A DNA stretch of 64,000 nt. Source: Rhodobacter calidifons (GTDB lineage: Bacteria; Pseudomonadota; Alphaproteobacteria; Rhodobacterales; Rhodobacteraceae). The stretch spans positions 25,475 through 89,474 of the forward strand of contig NZ_JAANHS010000011.1 in NCBI RefSeq assembly GCF_011174775.1, read 5' to 3'. Under the pieces are notes generated by a model. That model was not told the origin of the DNA. It did no database searches and saw nothing but the letters and a program-made list of their open reading frames with translations. Below, piece after piece: positions 27,576-37,013 of this stretch. Within the stretch, counting starts at the first letter, position 1. Each line of letters starts with the position of its first letter. The translations under genes and the position numbers were made by a program.

Positions 27576-29531
27576 ATGGATCAGTTTACCCTGAACCTGA
27601 TCGTGGTTGGCATCACCTTTGCCATCTACATCGGGATTGCGATCTGGGCCCGGGCGGGCTCGACCTCGGAATTCTATGCGGCCGGTCAGGGTGTTCCCCC
27701 GGTCATGAACGGCATGGCGACGGGCGCGGACTGGATGTCGGCGGCCTCGTTCATTTCCATGGCGGGGATCATCGCCCTGGCCCCGGTCGGCGGCTACACG
27801 CAATCGGCCTTCCTGATGGGCTGGACCGGGGGCTATGTGCTTCTGGCGATGCTTCTGGCGCCCTATCTGCGCAAGTTCGGCAAGTTCACCGTGCCGGAAT
27901 TCATCGGCGACCGCTTCTATTCCAAGACGGCGCGACTGGTGGCGGTGCTTTGCCTGATCGTGATCTCGGTCACCTACGTTATCGGCCAGATGCGCGGCGT
28001 CGGCGTGACCTTCTCGCGCTTCCTGGAAGTGACGACCGACACCGGCCTCTACATCGGTGCCGCCGTCGTGTTCGCCTATGCCGTGCTTGGCGGGATGAAG
28101 GGGATCACCTACACCCAGGTTGCCCAGTACATCGTGCTGATCATCGCCTACACCATCCCGGCGATCTTCATCTCGCTGTCCTTGACCGGCAACTTCCTGC
28201 CGCAGCTGGGCCTGATCGGGTCCTATGCACCGCAGGGCGGCGAGATCTCGATGCTGGCCAAGCTGGACCAGGTCGTGACGGAACTGGGCTTCACCGCCTA
28301 CACCGCCGACACGACGAACATGTTCAACATGTTCCTCTTCACCATGGCGCTGATGATCGGCACCGCGGGCCTGCCGCACGTCATCATCCGCTTCTTCACC
28401 GTTCCGAAGGTCGCGGACGCCCGTTCGTCGGCCGGCTGGGCGCTGGTGTTCATCGCGCTTCTGTACACCGTCGCTCCGGCGGTGGGGGCGATGGCCCGGC
28501 TGAACCTGTCCACCACCTTCTGGCCGGGTGCGGTTGACGGCTCGGCCTTCTCGAAGCCCGCGCTGTCGGTTGCGGAAATCGAGTCGAACCCGAAACTGTC
28601 CTGGATCAACACCTGGAAGGCCACCAAGCTTCTGGAGTTCGAGGACAAGAACGGCGACGGCCTGATCCAGTACTTCAACGAGCCCAAGGCCGTGACCGAG
28701 GCCAACAAGGCCCTGGCCGAAGCCCAGAAGGCCCTGGCGGAAGCCGCGGCGGATGCCGACAAGACCGCGCTGGAAGCTGCCGTGACGGCCGCGACCGAAG
28801 CGCGCGACAAGGTGCTGGCCGAAACCATGCTGGGCGGCAAGTCGATGGCCGAACTTGGCCTGACCGCGAACGAGGTCACCAAGGTGGACAACGACATCAT
28901 GGTGCTGGCGAACCCGGAAATCGCGGCTCTGCCGGGCTGGGTCGTGGCGCTGGTCGCCGCGGGTGGTCTGGCGGCTGCGCTCTCCACCGCTGCGGGTCTG
29001 CTCTTGGCCATCTCGTCGGCCGTAAGCCATGACCTGATCAAGGGCGCGATCAATCCGAACATCAGCGAAAAGGGCGAACTTCTGGCCGCCCGGATCTCGA
29101 TGGCCTTCGCGATTGCGCTGGCCACCTGGCTTGGCCTCAACCCGCCCGGCTTTGCAGCGCAGGTGGTGGCGCTGGCCTTCGGTCTGGCGGCTGCCACGAT
29201 CTTCCCGGTCCTCATGATGGGGATCTTCTCGAAGCGCGTGAACACCGCCGGTGCCGTCACCGGGATGCTGGCCGGTCTGGTCTTCACCTCGGTCTACATC
29301 TTCCTCTACCTGGGCTGGTTCTTCATCCCCGGCACGAACGTGTATCCGAACACGCCGGATCAGCACTTCTTCGGGATCTCGCCGCTGTCGATCGGCACCA
29401 TCGGTGCGGTGGTGAACTTCATCGTCGCCTATGTGGTGTCGATGGTCACCAAGGCCCCGCCGCAGCATGTGGTGGACCTGGTGGAATCGATCCGCGTGCC
29501 CAAGGGCGCCGGACAGGCCGTGGCTCACTAA
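27576..29531 (+). CDS. Sodium:solute symporter (VC_2705/ActP-like) with cytoplasm/periplasm insert
   Basis: 651-residue SSS-family transporter with about 13 membrane helices, close to acetate permease ActP-type proteins. Conserved core: NGMATGADWMSAASFISMAG (about residue 44), GQMRGVGVTFSRFLE (about 139) and GLPHVIIRFFTVP (about 265). Between two helices lies a hydrophilic insert (about residues 330-435) containing an EF-hand-like loop, DKNGDGLIQYFN (about 357-368), and an Ala/Glu/Lys helix, KALAEAQKALAEAAADADK. Gene order with acs suggests acetate or another short acid as substrate. Confidence 0.92.
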   Translation: MDQFTLNLIVVGITFAIYIGIAIWARAGSTSEFYAAGQGVPPVMNGMATGADWMSAASFISMAGIIALAPVGGYTQSAFLMGWTGGYVLLAMLLAPYLRKFGKFTVPEFIGDRFYSKTARLVAVLCLIVISVTYVIGQMRGVGVTFSRFLEVTTDTGLYIGAAVVFAYAVLGGMKGITYTQVAQYIVLIIAYTIPAIFISLSLTGNFLPQLGLIGSYAPQGGEISMLAKLDQVVTELGFTAYTADTTNMFNMFLFTMALMIGTAGLPHVIIRFFTVPKVADARSSAGWALVFIALLYTVAPAVGAMARLNLSTTFWPGAVDGSAFSKPALSVAEIESNPKLSWINTWKATKLLEFEDKNGDGLIQYFNEPKAVTEANKALAEAQKALAEAAADADKTALEAAVTAATEARDKVLAETMLGGKSMAELGLTANEVTKVDNDIMVLANPEIAALPGWVVALVAAGGLAAALSTAAGLLLAISSAVSHDLIKGAINPNISEKGELLAARISMAFAIALATWLGLNPPGFAAQVVALAFGLAAATIFPVLMMGIFSKRVNTAGAVTGMLAGLVFTSVYIFLYLGWFFIPGTNVYPNTPDQHFFGISPLSIGTIGAVVNFIVAYVVSMVTKAPPQHVVDLVESIRVPKGAGQAVAH

Positions 29532-29539
29532 GACCCTTT

Positions 29540-29565
29540 GCGCCTCCGGGGAAACCCGGGGGCGC
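29540..29565 (+). terminator. Hairpin after the symporter gene
   Basis: GCGCCTCCGGG (29540-29550) pairs with CCCGGGGGCGC (29555-29565) around a GAAA tetraloop, with one G-T pair. There is no strong T-tract, so it may be a partial terminator or an mRNA-stabilising hairpin between the symporter and the DUF294 gene. Confidence 0.6.
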
Positions 29566-29588
29566 ATCCTCCTTGCCGGAACAGGATC

Positions 29589-31412
29589 ATGGATCAGGAC
29601 AGCACCCCGCTTCTGGCCTTCCTGGAGACGGTGCACCCCTACGACAGCCTGCCGCGGGACGAGATGGCGCGTGTCGCCGCCTCCTTCAGCCGCAGGCATT
29701 ACGACGACGGTGCGGTGATCTATGCCGCCGGAGAGCCGCTGACCGGGATCTTCCTGATCCTGGAAGGCTCGGTCGAGGTGCTGGAGCCTTCCGGGGGCCT
29801 CGTGTCCCTTCTCGGTCCGCGCAACAGTTTCGGCGAACGCGGGCTGTTGCGCGACGGGATGGCGGTGACGACGGCGCGCGCGACCCGGGGCGCGGACATC
29901 CTCATGCTGCCGGAGGCCGAGTTCCGCCGCCTGATCGCGACCTATCCGGCCTTCGAGCGCTTTTTCCACCGGGGACGCCAGCACGAGGCGCGCGAGGCCG
30001 ACATCTCGACCCGCAAGGTCGGCGACCTGATCGCCCGCGCGCCGATTGCCGTGCCGCCCGACACGCCCATCCGCGAGGCGGCCAGACGGATGCGCGATGC
30101 GCATATCTCCTGCCTGGCGATCACCGAAGGCGACCGGCTGGTCGGCATCGTCACCGCGAGGGATTTCGTGAACAAGGTGCTGGCCGAGGGGCTGGACCCT
30201 GCGGCCCCGGTAAGCCGGGTGATGGCGGCTGACCCGATGGTGCTGACGCCGGACAGTCTGGGGTCGGACGTGCTGAACCGGATGCTGGAGCACCGGATCG
30301 GCCATCTGCCGGTGGTGGATGACGGCAGGCTGGTGGGCATGATCACCCAGACCGATCTGGTGCGGTTCCAGGCGGTGTCCTCGGCCCTGCTGGTGCGCGA
30401 CGCCGCGACGGCGCAGACGGTGGCGGAACTGGCCGAGAATACGGCGCGCATCCCCCGCCTTCTGGTGCAGCTGGTCGGCGGCGGCAGCGCGCATGAGGTG
30501 GTGACGCGGCTGATCACCGACATCGCAGATACGGTGACGCGGCGGCTTCTGGCGATGGCCGAGGCGGAACTGGGCCCGGCGCCGGTGCCTTACCTCTGGC
30601 TCGCCTGCGGCAGCCAGGGGCGGCAGGAGCAGACGGGCGTCAGCGATCAGGACAACTGCCTGATGATCGACGATGCCGCGACCGAGGCCGACATGGGCTA
30701 TTTTGCCCGGCTGGCGAAGATCGTCTCGGACGGGCTGAACGCCTGCGGCTATGTCTATTGCCCCGGTGACATGATGGCGACCAATCCGCAGTGGTGCCAG
30801 CGCATGTCCGTCTGGCGCGGCTATTTCCGCAAATGGATCACGACCCCCGATCCGATGGCGCAGATGCTGGCCAGCGTGATGTTCGACCTGCGCGCCATCG
30901 GCGGGACGGCCAGCCTTTACACCGAATTGCAGGCCGAAGTGCTTGAGCTGGCCGCGAAGAACTCGATCTTCGTGGCGCACATGATCTCCAACAGCCTGAA
31001 GCACAATCCTCCGCTGGGCCTGTTGCGCGGCTTCGCCACGATCCGGTCGGGGGAATACAAGAACCACATCGACCTCAAGCACAACGGCGTGGTGCCGGTG
31101 GTCGATCTGGGACGGGTCTATGCGCTGATCGGACAGTTGCCAGCGGTGAACACGCGCGCCCGGCTGGAAGCGGCGGTAGAGGCGGGCGTCATCAGCGCCA
31201 GCGGAGGGCGCGACCTGATCGAGGCATACGACCTGATCGCTCAGGCCCGGCTGGAACATCAGGCGCGGCGGGTGAAGGGCGGAGAAAAGCCCGACAACTT
31301 CATCGCGCCCTCGGAACTGTCGGATTTCGAACGCAGCCACCTGCGCGACGCCTTTGTCGTCGTGCGCACCATGCAATCTGCCGTGGGCCAGGCCCGCGGC
31401 GCCAGGAGTTGA
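29589..31412 (+). CDS. cNMP-binding/CBS/DUF294 nucleotidyltransferase-like protein
   Basis: 607-residue cytoplasmic regulator. Domains: cyclic-nucleotide-binding-like beta-barrel (about residues 15-125, GSVEVLEPSGGL, FGERGLL); two CBS repeats (about 150-270, VMAADPMVLTP); a DUF294 nucleotidyltransferase domain with GSQGRQEQTGVSDQDN (about 340); and a helical C-terminal domain. The same kind of gene accompanies SSS symporters and a DnaQ-like exonuclease in several proteobacteria. It could modify a protein or nucleotide in response to solute or energy status; the reaction is unknown. Confidence 0.88.
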   Translation: MDQDSTPLLAFLETVHPYDSLPRDEMARVAASFSRRHYDDGAVIYAAGEPLTGIFLILEGSVEVLEPSGGLVSLLGPRNSFGERGLLRDGMAVTTARATRGADILMLPEAEFRRLIATYPAFERFFHRGRQHEAREADISTRKVGDLIARAPIAVPPDTPIREAARRMRDAHISCLAITEGDRLVGIVTARDFVNKVLAEGLDPAAPVSRVMAADPMVLTPDSLGSDVLNRMLEHRIGHLPVVDDGRLVGMITQTDLVRFQAVSSALLVRDAATAQTVAELAENTARIPRLLVQLVGGGSAHEVVTRLITDIADTVTRRLLAMAEAELGPAPVPYLWLACGSQGRQEQTGVSDQDNCLMIDDAATEADMGYFARLAKIVSDGLNACGYVYCPGDMMATNPQWCQRMSVWRGYFRKWITTPDPMAQMLASVMFDLRAIGGTASLYTELQAEVLELAAKNSIFVAHMISNSLKHNPPLGLLRGFATIRSGEYKNHIDLKHNGVVPVVDLGRVYALIGQLPAVNTRARLEAAVEAGVISASGGRDLIEAYDLIAQARLEHQARRVKGGEKPDNFIAPSELSDFERSHLRDAFVVVRTMQSAVGQARGARS

Positions 31413-31416
31413 TCAG

Positions 31417-31935
31417 ATGGCCCTTGAACTGATCGGCGCGATCCTTGCGGCCGCCACCCTGGGCCTGCTGGCCTGGGCGCTGCGGCGCTGGCGGCCCGGC
31501 CTGCCGCGCTGGTTCGTGCCCGTCATGGCGGCGGCGGGCCTGATCGGCGCGACGCTGGTGCTGGAATACAGCTGGTATGGCCGGGTCGCGGCGGAACTGC
31601 CGCCGGGGATCGAAGTGGTCCGCGTCGAGGAAGAGGCGATGCCGCTGCGGCCCTGGACCTACCTCAAGCCGATCACCATGCGCTTCTGGGCCCTGGACCA
31701 GCGCAAGCGGATGATCCACCCGCAGATCGGCAGTCTGCGGATTGTGCCGCTGCTGAAATTCGCACGCTGGCGCCCGGTCGAAAGCGGCCTCATGGCCATC
31801 GACTGCGCCGGGGGGCGGCAGGTTCTGGTGGTCGAGGGGGTGGAGATCACCGAGGCCGGGGAATTGACGGGGGCAGAGTGGCAGGCGGCTCCCGAGGGCG
31901 ATGCCCTTCAGGCCGCCGCGTGCAGAGAGGGGTAG
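31417..31935 (+). CDS. Small membrane protein of the symporter/signalling operon
   Basis: 172-residue protein with two N-terminal membrane helices (about residues 5-22 and 33-50), then a soluble region with LPPGIEVVRVEEEAMPLRPW and LKPITMRFWALD. No family is recognised with confidence. It lies 4 bases after the DUF294 gene and 3 bases before the response regulator, so it is part of the same transcript and may be part of the signal pathway. Confidence 0.75.
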   Translation: MALELIGAILAAATLGLLAWALRRWRPGLPRWFVPVMAAAGLIGATLVLEYSWYGRVAAELPPGIEVVRVEEEAMPLRPWTYLKPITMRFWALDQRKRMIHPQIGSLRIVPLLKFARWRPVESGLMAIDCAGGRQVLVVEGVEITEAGELTGAEWQAAPEGDALQAAACREG

Positions 31936-31938
31936 GGC

Positions 31939-32319
31939 ATGGACCGCAAGCCGCGCATCCTGGTGGTCGAGGACGAGGACAACATCGCCGTCGCACTGGA
32001 TTACCTGATGACCCGCGAAGGCTATGACCATGACCGGGTCTCGAACGGGGCCGACGCCCTGCCCCGCATCCGCGACACCCATCCCGACCTGGTGCTGCTG
32101 GACGTGATGCTGCCCGAGGTCTCGGGCTACGAGATCTGCGAGGGCATCCGCACCGATCCCTCGCTGGCGGACGTGAAGGTGCTGATGATGACCGCGCGGG
32201 GGTCGGCCATCGAACGCCGCAAGGGCCTTGCGCTCGGGGCGGACGGGTTCATTTCGAAGCCTTTCGAGCTGAAGGACCTGCGCGACGAGGTGCGGCGGCT
32301 TCTGATCGGAGCGGGCTAG
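31939..32319 (+). CDS. Receiver-domain response regulator
   Basis: 126-residue stand-alone CheY-like receiver with no output domain. Key residues: acidic pair VVEDEDN near residue 11, phospho-acceptor Asp in LVLLDVMLPE near residue 55, Thr in MMTARGS near residue 84 and Lys in FISKPFELKDL near residue 106. It is placed directly before a PAS/histidine-kinase-like exonuclease fusion, which could be its partner or a sink. Confidence 0.92.
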   Translation: MDRKPRILVVEDEDNIAVALDYLMTREGYDHDRVSNGADALPRIRDTHPDLVLLDVMLPEVSGYEICEGIRTDPSLADVKVLMMTARGSAIERRKGLALGADGFISKPFELKDLRDEVRRLLIGAG

Positions 32320-32465
32320 GCCATGGCCGGGCTTCGCGCAGGGGTGGGATGCAGGGCGCTTCCCTCCCCCCTTCGTGGGCGAGGGAGAGGATGGCGGGGC
32401 CGCTTGGCCTGGCCGGATGCCCCCCTCCCCCATCCCCTCGCCACGCGGGGGCGGGGAGGCAGAAG

Positions 32466-34526
32466 ATGCTGACCCGCCTCTCCCTGCGCCTGCGGGTCTT
32501 CCTGATCTTCGCGGGCCTCGCCGCCGCGATCGTGCTTGCGACCGCCGGCGGTCTCTGGCTGGGCTACAGCCGCCTGGGTCTGCCCGGCATCGGGCAGGGC
32601 TTCGTGCAGGCGGGCGTCCTGGCCGGGTTCGCCGCCCTGGGTCTGGTGGCGGGGGTCTGGTATCTCTTCGACCTGAACGTCGCCAGACCCATCGAGACCC
32701 TCGCCGGCGCCCTGCGCGCCCGCGCCCATTCCGACGTCACGGCCGAGATGGACGCGGCCATCGCCCGCTATCTGGGCGACCTTGCGCCTGCCGCCCAGGC
32801 CGCCGCGCAAAGCCTGGCCGAGACGCGGTCGGCCCTGGCCGAGGCGGTGGCGCGGGAAACCCTGCGGCTGGGCAGCGAAAAGGCCCGGCTCGAGGCGCTT
32901 CTTTCGGACGTGCCGGTGGGGGTGATCCTCTGTTCCGCCGACCATGCGCTGGTCTTCTACAACGGCCCAGCGGCCGACATCCTCGGCACCAGCCGCGGGC
33001 TCGAGGCGGGGCTGGACCGCAAGCTGTTCGACTATCTGCACGCCGCGCCCCTGCGGCTGGCCCACGAACGCCTGGCAGCCACCGGCGATCCTGACGCGGT
33101 GTCGGATCTGTTGTGCACCACGACCACCGGTGCGCGCGTGCTGGCGGCGCGGATGCGGCTTCTGGGCGATGGCGGGACGCAGGGCTATGTCCTGACGCTG
33201 CGTGACATCACCGGCGAGATGGCGGCGGATGCCCGGCGCGAGGCGATGCTGGAAGCCGCGCTCGACAGCCTGCGCCGCCCCGCCGCGGCCCTGGCGACAC
33301 TGGTCGGCGTGATGCCCGAGAACGCCCTGCCCGCGCCGATGCAGGATGCGCTGAAGGAAGAGGTCGCAAGGCTCAGCCAGGCCGTGACCCGGTTCGGCGC
33401 GGCCCGCGACGAGGCCCTGTCCGAAACCGGCGCGCTGCCTCAGACCCGCGCCTTCGATCTGGCGCAGGGCCTTGTCGCACGGGCTGCCGCGCTGGGGATC
33501 ACGGTCACCACGGAAACCGCCGACCTGATCCTGCGCTGCAACGGCTACGAGATCCTGACGCTGCTGGAACATCTTGCCCGGCAGCTTGCCGAGCGTGCGC
33601 CCCTGCATCTGACCATCGAGGAAGAGGATACCGGCGCCGCGATCCGGCTGTCCTGGACCGGCGCGCGGGTGGGGGTGGGCGAGCTTGACCGCTGGCTTGC
33701 CCTGCCGCTGGCGCCCGAGGCCCCCGACCGCCCCGCCCGCGCCGTCCTTGCCGCCCATGCGACCGAGCTTTGGCCCGAGGCGCTGGCCGACGGGCGCCCC
33801 GCGCTCTGCCTGCCGATCCGCCAGGCCCGCCGCGCGGTGGCGCGTCCGAAACCCGTGGCGCGCAAGGTGGTCTACGACTTCGACCTCCTGTCGCCCGCCC
33901 GCACCGACCGCCTGGCCGAGGCGCGGCTCGACCGGCTGACCTATGTCGTCTTCGACAGCGAGACGACGGGCCTCAACCCCCGGCAGGGCGACGAGATCGT
34001 GCAGCTGGCCGCCGTGCGGATCGTGAACGGCCGGCGGGTCGAGGGCGAGGTCTTCGACACTCTGGTCAACCCCGGCCGCCCGATCCCCGCCGTCTCGACC
34101 GAGGTGCACGGCATCACCGACGCGATGGTCGCCGATGCGCCGGGCGTTCCGGAGGTGGTCCGCCGCTTCCACAAGTTCGCCGAGGGCGCGGTGCTGATCG
34201 CCCACAACGCGCCCTTCGACATGGAATTCCTGCGCCGGGTCGAGGGGCAGTTGGGCCTGACCTTCGACATGCCGGTCCTCGATACGGTGCTCTTGTCGGC
34301 GGTGGTCTGGGGCCAGAGCGAGGTGCACAGTCTGGATGCGCTCAGCCATCGGCTGGGGATCACCATCCCCGAGGAAGCCCGCCATACCGCCCTGGGCGAT
34401 GCCGTGGCCACGGCGGATGCCTTCCTGAAGCTGATGCCGATGCTGGCAGGCCGGGGGCTGGAGACCTTCGGCGCCGTGCTGACCGAGGTGCGCAAGCACG
34501 GGCGGCTGTTGAAGGACCTGAACTGA
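32466..34526 (+). CDS. Membrane PAS sensor fused to DnaQ-type 3'-5' exonuclease
   Basis: 686-residue fusion. Residues 1-70 hold two membrane helices (LRVFLIFAGLAAAIVLATAG and a second ending VWYLFDLNV), followed by a HAMP-like linker, a PAS domain (about 145-255), and a region laid out like a histidine kinase but without a recognisable H-box or ATP-site G motifs. From about residue 490 a complete DEDDh exonuclease follows: FDSETTGLNP, HNAPFDMEFL and HTALGDAVATADAFL. So the catalytic residues of the nuclease look intact while the kinase looks degenerate. It ends the acs-symporter signalling group. Confidence 0.9.
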   Translation: MLTRLSLRLRVFLIFAGLAAAIVLATAGGLWLGYSRLGLPGIGQGFVQAGVLAGFAALGLVAGVWYLFDLNVARPIETLAGALRARAHSDVTAEMDAAIARYLGDLAPAAQAAAQSLAETRSALAEAVARETLRLGSEKARLEALLSDVPVGVILCSADHALVFYNGPAADILGTSRGLEAGLDRKLFDYLHAAPLRLAHERLAATGDPDAVSDLLCTTTTGARVLAARMRLLGDGGTQGYVLTLRDITGEMAADARREAMLEAALDSLRRPAAALATLVGVMPENALPAPMQDALKEEVARLSQAVTRFGAARDEALSETGALPQTRAFDLAQGLVARAAALGITVTTETADLILRCNGYEILTLLEHLARQLAERAPLHLTIEEEDTGAAIRLSWTGARVGVGELDRWLALPLAPEAPDRPARAVLAAHATELWPEALADGRPALCLPIRQARRAVARPKPVARKVVYDFDLLSPARTDRLAEARLDRLTYVVFDSETTGLNPRQGDEIVQLAAVRIVNGRRVEGEVFDTLVNPGRPIPAVSTEVHGITDAMVADAPGVPEVVRRFHKFAEGAVLIAHNAPFDMEFLRRVEGQLGLTFDMPVLDTVLLSAVVWGQSEVHSLDALSHRLGITIPEEARHTALGDAVATADAFLKLMPMLAGRGLETFGAVLTEVRKHGRLLKDLN

Positions 34527-34536
34527 CGCCCCGGCG

Positions 34537-34605
34537 CCGATTTCTTCGCAGAAATCGGACCGGAGCCTTCCGAGGCTCCGAACCGGAGTTTTCGAAAACT
34601 CCGGT
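34537..34605. repeat. Three-hairpin composite element between convergent genes
   Basis: Perfect stems pair 34537-34544 with 34551-34558 (CCGATTTC/GAAATCGG), 34561-34568 with 34573-34580 (CGGAGCCT/AGGCTCCG), and the 24-base palindrome at 34582-34605 (ACCGGAGTTTTCG...). The same three modules occur in inverse order at 38011-38077. It separates the exonuclease-fusion gene from truA. Probably a REP-like repeat acting as a bidirectional terminator. Confidence 0.8.
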
Positions 34606-34611
34606 CGCCGC

Positions 34612-35385
34612 TTACCGGGCGAACGGGTCCACCGGATAGCTGACCCCGACCAGATACAGCCCCTGCGGCGGTGCGACCGGCCCGCAGGCCGCCCGGTCCC
34701 GCGCCTCCAGCGCTGCCTTCACGTCGGCAGGCGTCCAGGCCCCCGCGCCGACCCGCTCCAGCGTGCCGACAATCGACCTGACCTGATTGTGCAGGAAGCT
34801 GCGCGCGGCCAGGTCGAAGCGGTATTCGATGCCGCCGGGATAGGGAAGTTCGGCGATCTCGATCCGGTCCAGCGTCTTCACCGGGCTTTTCGCCTGGCAG
34901 AGCGTGGAGCGGAAGGTGGTGAAGTCGTGGCTGCCGATCAGTTCCGCCGCGCCCGCCCGCACGGCACAGATGTCCAGCCGGTTCAGCACCTGCCAGACCA
35001 GGCCCCGGTCATGTGTCACGGGGGCACGGCGGGCGACAAGGCGGAAGGTGTAGCGCCGCCCCGTGGCCGAAAAGCGGGCGTGGAAGTCGTCGGGGACCTT
35101 TGCACAGGCGATGACGGCAACCGGGTCGGGGCGCAGATGCGCGTTCAGCGCCGAGGCAAGGCGAAACGGGTCCCAGTCCTTCGTCAGATCGGCATGGGCC
35201 ACCTGCGCCGTGGCATGGACGCCGGCATCGGTGCGGCCTGCGGCGGCGATCGTATGGGGGCCGGGCTCCAGCTTGCCAAGGGCGGTTTCGACCGCCTCCT
35301 GCACCGAGGGCAGGCCCTGCGCCTGCCGCTGCCAGCCCGCGAAGGGGGCGCCGTGGTATTCGATCTGGAGCGCATAGCGGGGCAT
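34612..35385 (-). CDS. truA: tRNA pseudouridine(38-40) synthase TruA
   Basis: Makes pseudouridine at positions 38-40 of the tRNA anticodon stem. 257 residues. The catalytic Asp is in [12 protein letters not shown] (about residue 52). Other family blocks are [12 protein letters not shown] at the N-terminus, [22 protein letters not shown] and the C-terminal [16 protein letters not shown]. It begins ATG at 35385 and ends six bases after the composite hairpin element. Confidence 0.96.
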   Translation of the reverse strand: MPRYALQIEYHGAPFAGWQRQAQGLPSVQEAVETALGKLEPGPHTIAAAGRTDAGVHATAQVAHADLTKDWDPFRLASALNAHLRPDPVAVIACAKVPDDFHARFSATGRRYTFRLVARRAPVTHDRGLVWQVLNRLDICAVRAGAAELIGSHDFTTFRSTLCQAKSPVKTLDRIEIAELPYPGGIEYRFDLAARSFLHNQVRSIVGTLERVGAGAWTPADVKAALEARDRAACGPVAPPQGLYLVGVSYPVDPFAR

Positions 35386-35507
35386 GGGCCTTCCCTACCC
35401 CGGAAGCCTGCCCCCGCGCAATCCTTGCCAAATCCTGAATGCCCACGGCCAAGTCCCTGATTTCATGTGGGGTGGGTATGTGCCCGCGCGCGGTCAGCGC
35501 AAGCGTG

Positions 35508-35529
35508 GGGTGGGCAATACTGCCCACCC
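35508..35529. repeat. Inverted repeat GGGTGGGCA-N4-TGCCCACCC
   Basis: A perfect 9-bp inverted repeat lies in the divergent truA/ycjX gap, about 70 bases before the ycjX start. Extra partial copies surround it (GTGGGGTGGGTATGTGCCC at about 35467, and CTGCCCACCC and CGCCCACCC downstream). It may be an operator or a hairpin in the ycjX leader; no regulator is recognised. Confidence 0.45.
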
Positions 35530-35597
35530 TGCCCACCCGCCTTCCATTCCCGCCCCGCCCACCCTATCTTGAGCCCCGCGCAGCAAAGGGACGGACC

Positions 35598-37013
35598 GTG
35601 GCATTTTCCGGACTGACGGACGGGATCACCCGCGGGATCGAAGGGGCCGGGGCCACCCTGTCCGAGACCCTGTTCGACACCACCCTCCGCCTCGGCGTGA
35701 CCGGCCTGTCGCGGGCGGGCAAGACCGTCTTCATCACCGCGCTGGTTGCCAATCTGCTGAACCGGGGCCGGATGCCGCAGCTGCGCGCCCAGGCCGAGGG
35801 TCGCATCCAGGCCGTCTATCTGCAACCCCAGCCCGACGTGACGCTTCCCCGCTTCGATTACGAGGCCCACCTCGCCGCCCTGACCGGCGACAACCCCCGC
35901 TGGCCCGCCTCGACCCGCGCGATCAGCGAACTGCGGCTGTCCTTCCGCGTCCGACCCGCCGGGCTCCTGGCGTCCTGGCGGGGGCCGCGCACGCTCCACC
36001 TCGACATCGTCGATTACCCGGGCGAGTGGCTTCTGGACCTTTCGCTTCTCGACAAGACTTACGAGGCCTGGTCCGAAGCCTCGCTCTCGCGCCTGGAAAA
36101 GCGCCCCGAGGCTGCCGCCTACCTTGCGCTTGCCCGCGCCGAGGACGGCGCCCTGCGGCTGGATGAGGCGAAGGCCCGCCAACTGGCCGAGACCTACACC
36201 GCCTACCTGACCGTCGCCCGCGACGCCGGGAGGGTCGATGTCACCCCCGGCCGGTTCCTTCTGCCCGGTGATCTGGCGGGGTCGCCGGTCCTGACCTTCG
36301 CCCCCCTGCCGAAACCGGCCAGCACCGGCCGCTCCAGCCTCTGGCGCGAGATGGAGCGGCGGTACGAGGCCTACAAATCGAAGGTCGTCCGCCCCTTCTT
36401 CCGCGACCATTTCGCCAGGATCGACCGACAGGTCGTGCTGGCCGACGTGCTGGGCGCGATCCATCAGGGGCCGCGCGCGGTCGAGGATCTGCGGCGGGTG
36501 ATGGCCGAGGTCCTGTCGGGCTTCCGGCCCGGCCGGAACAGCTGGCTTTCCGGCCTTTTCGGCGTGCATCGGGTGGAGCGCATCCTCTTTGCCGCCACAA
36601 AGGCCGACCATCTGCACCATGAACAGCACCCGGCGCTGACCGCGATCACGGGCGCGCTCTTGGCCGAGGCGAAACAAAGGGCCGACTTCTCGGGCGCGCG
36701 GACCGAGGCGATGTCTCTGGCCAGTTTGCGGGCGACAGTGGAGGAGCGCGTGACGCGCGACGGGGTCGAGGTTCCTGCGGTGCGGGGCATCCTGCAAGCG
36801 ACGGGGCGACCTGCGCTGATGTATCCCGGTGCGCTGCCGTCGGACCCGGCGCGCCTTCTGTCGCCGGCACGCGAGGGGGCAGAGGCCTGGCTGGATGCGG
36901 ACTATCACCTGATGACCTTCGCTCCGGCGCGACTGAGCCTGAAGCCCGGCGAAGGCCCGCCGCATATTCGCCTCGACCGGGCGGTCGAGTTCCTGATCGG
37001 AGACCAGTTGTGA
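35598..37013 (+). CDS. YcjX family P-loop protein
   Basis: 471-residue YcjX/DUF463 protein, a predicted nucleotide-binding stress protein. The P-loop is GVTGLSRAGKTVFITAL near residue 38, and LDIVDYPGEWLLD near residue 137 is the Walker B/switch region. The GTG start at 35598 with AAAGGGA upstream is chosen because the longer open frame is Pro-rich non-coding sequence. It overlaps ycjF by 4 nt; in Escherichia coli the two are neighbours under envelope-stress (phage shock-linked) control. Confidence 0.9.
   Translation: MAFSGLTDGITRGIEGAGATLSETLFDTTLRLGVTGLSRAGKTVFITALVANLLNRGRMPQLRAQAEGRIQAVYLQPQPDVTLPRFDYEAHLAALTGDNPRWPASTRAISELRLSFRVRPAGLLASWRGPRTLHLDIVDYPGEWLLDLSLLDKTYEAWSEASLSRLEKRPEAAAYLALARAEDGALRLDEAKARQLAETYTAYLTVARDAGRVDVTPGRFLLPGDLAGSPVLTFAPLPKPASTGRSSLWREMERRYEAYKSKVVRPFFRDHFARIDRQVVLADVLGAIHQGPRAVEDLRRVMAEVLSGFRPGRNSWLSGLFGVHRVERILFAATKADHLHHEQHPALTAITGALLAEAKQRADFSGARTEAMSLASLRATVEERVTRDGVEVPAVRGILQATGRPALMYPGALPSDPARLLSPAREGAEAWLDADYHLMTFAPARLSLKPGEGPPHIRLDRAVEFLIGDQL

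Noticed and set aside
27495..31376. 1293-codon open frame antisense to the symporter and DUF294 genes
   Set aside because: His/Arg/Gly-rich antisense frame, no start context, no recognisable motif.
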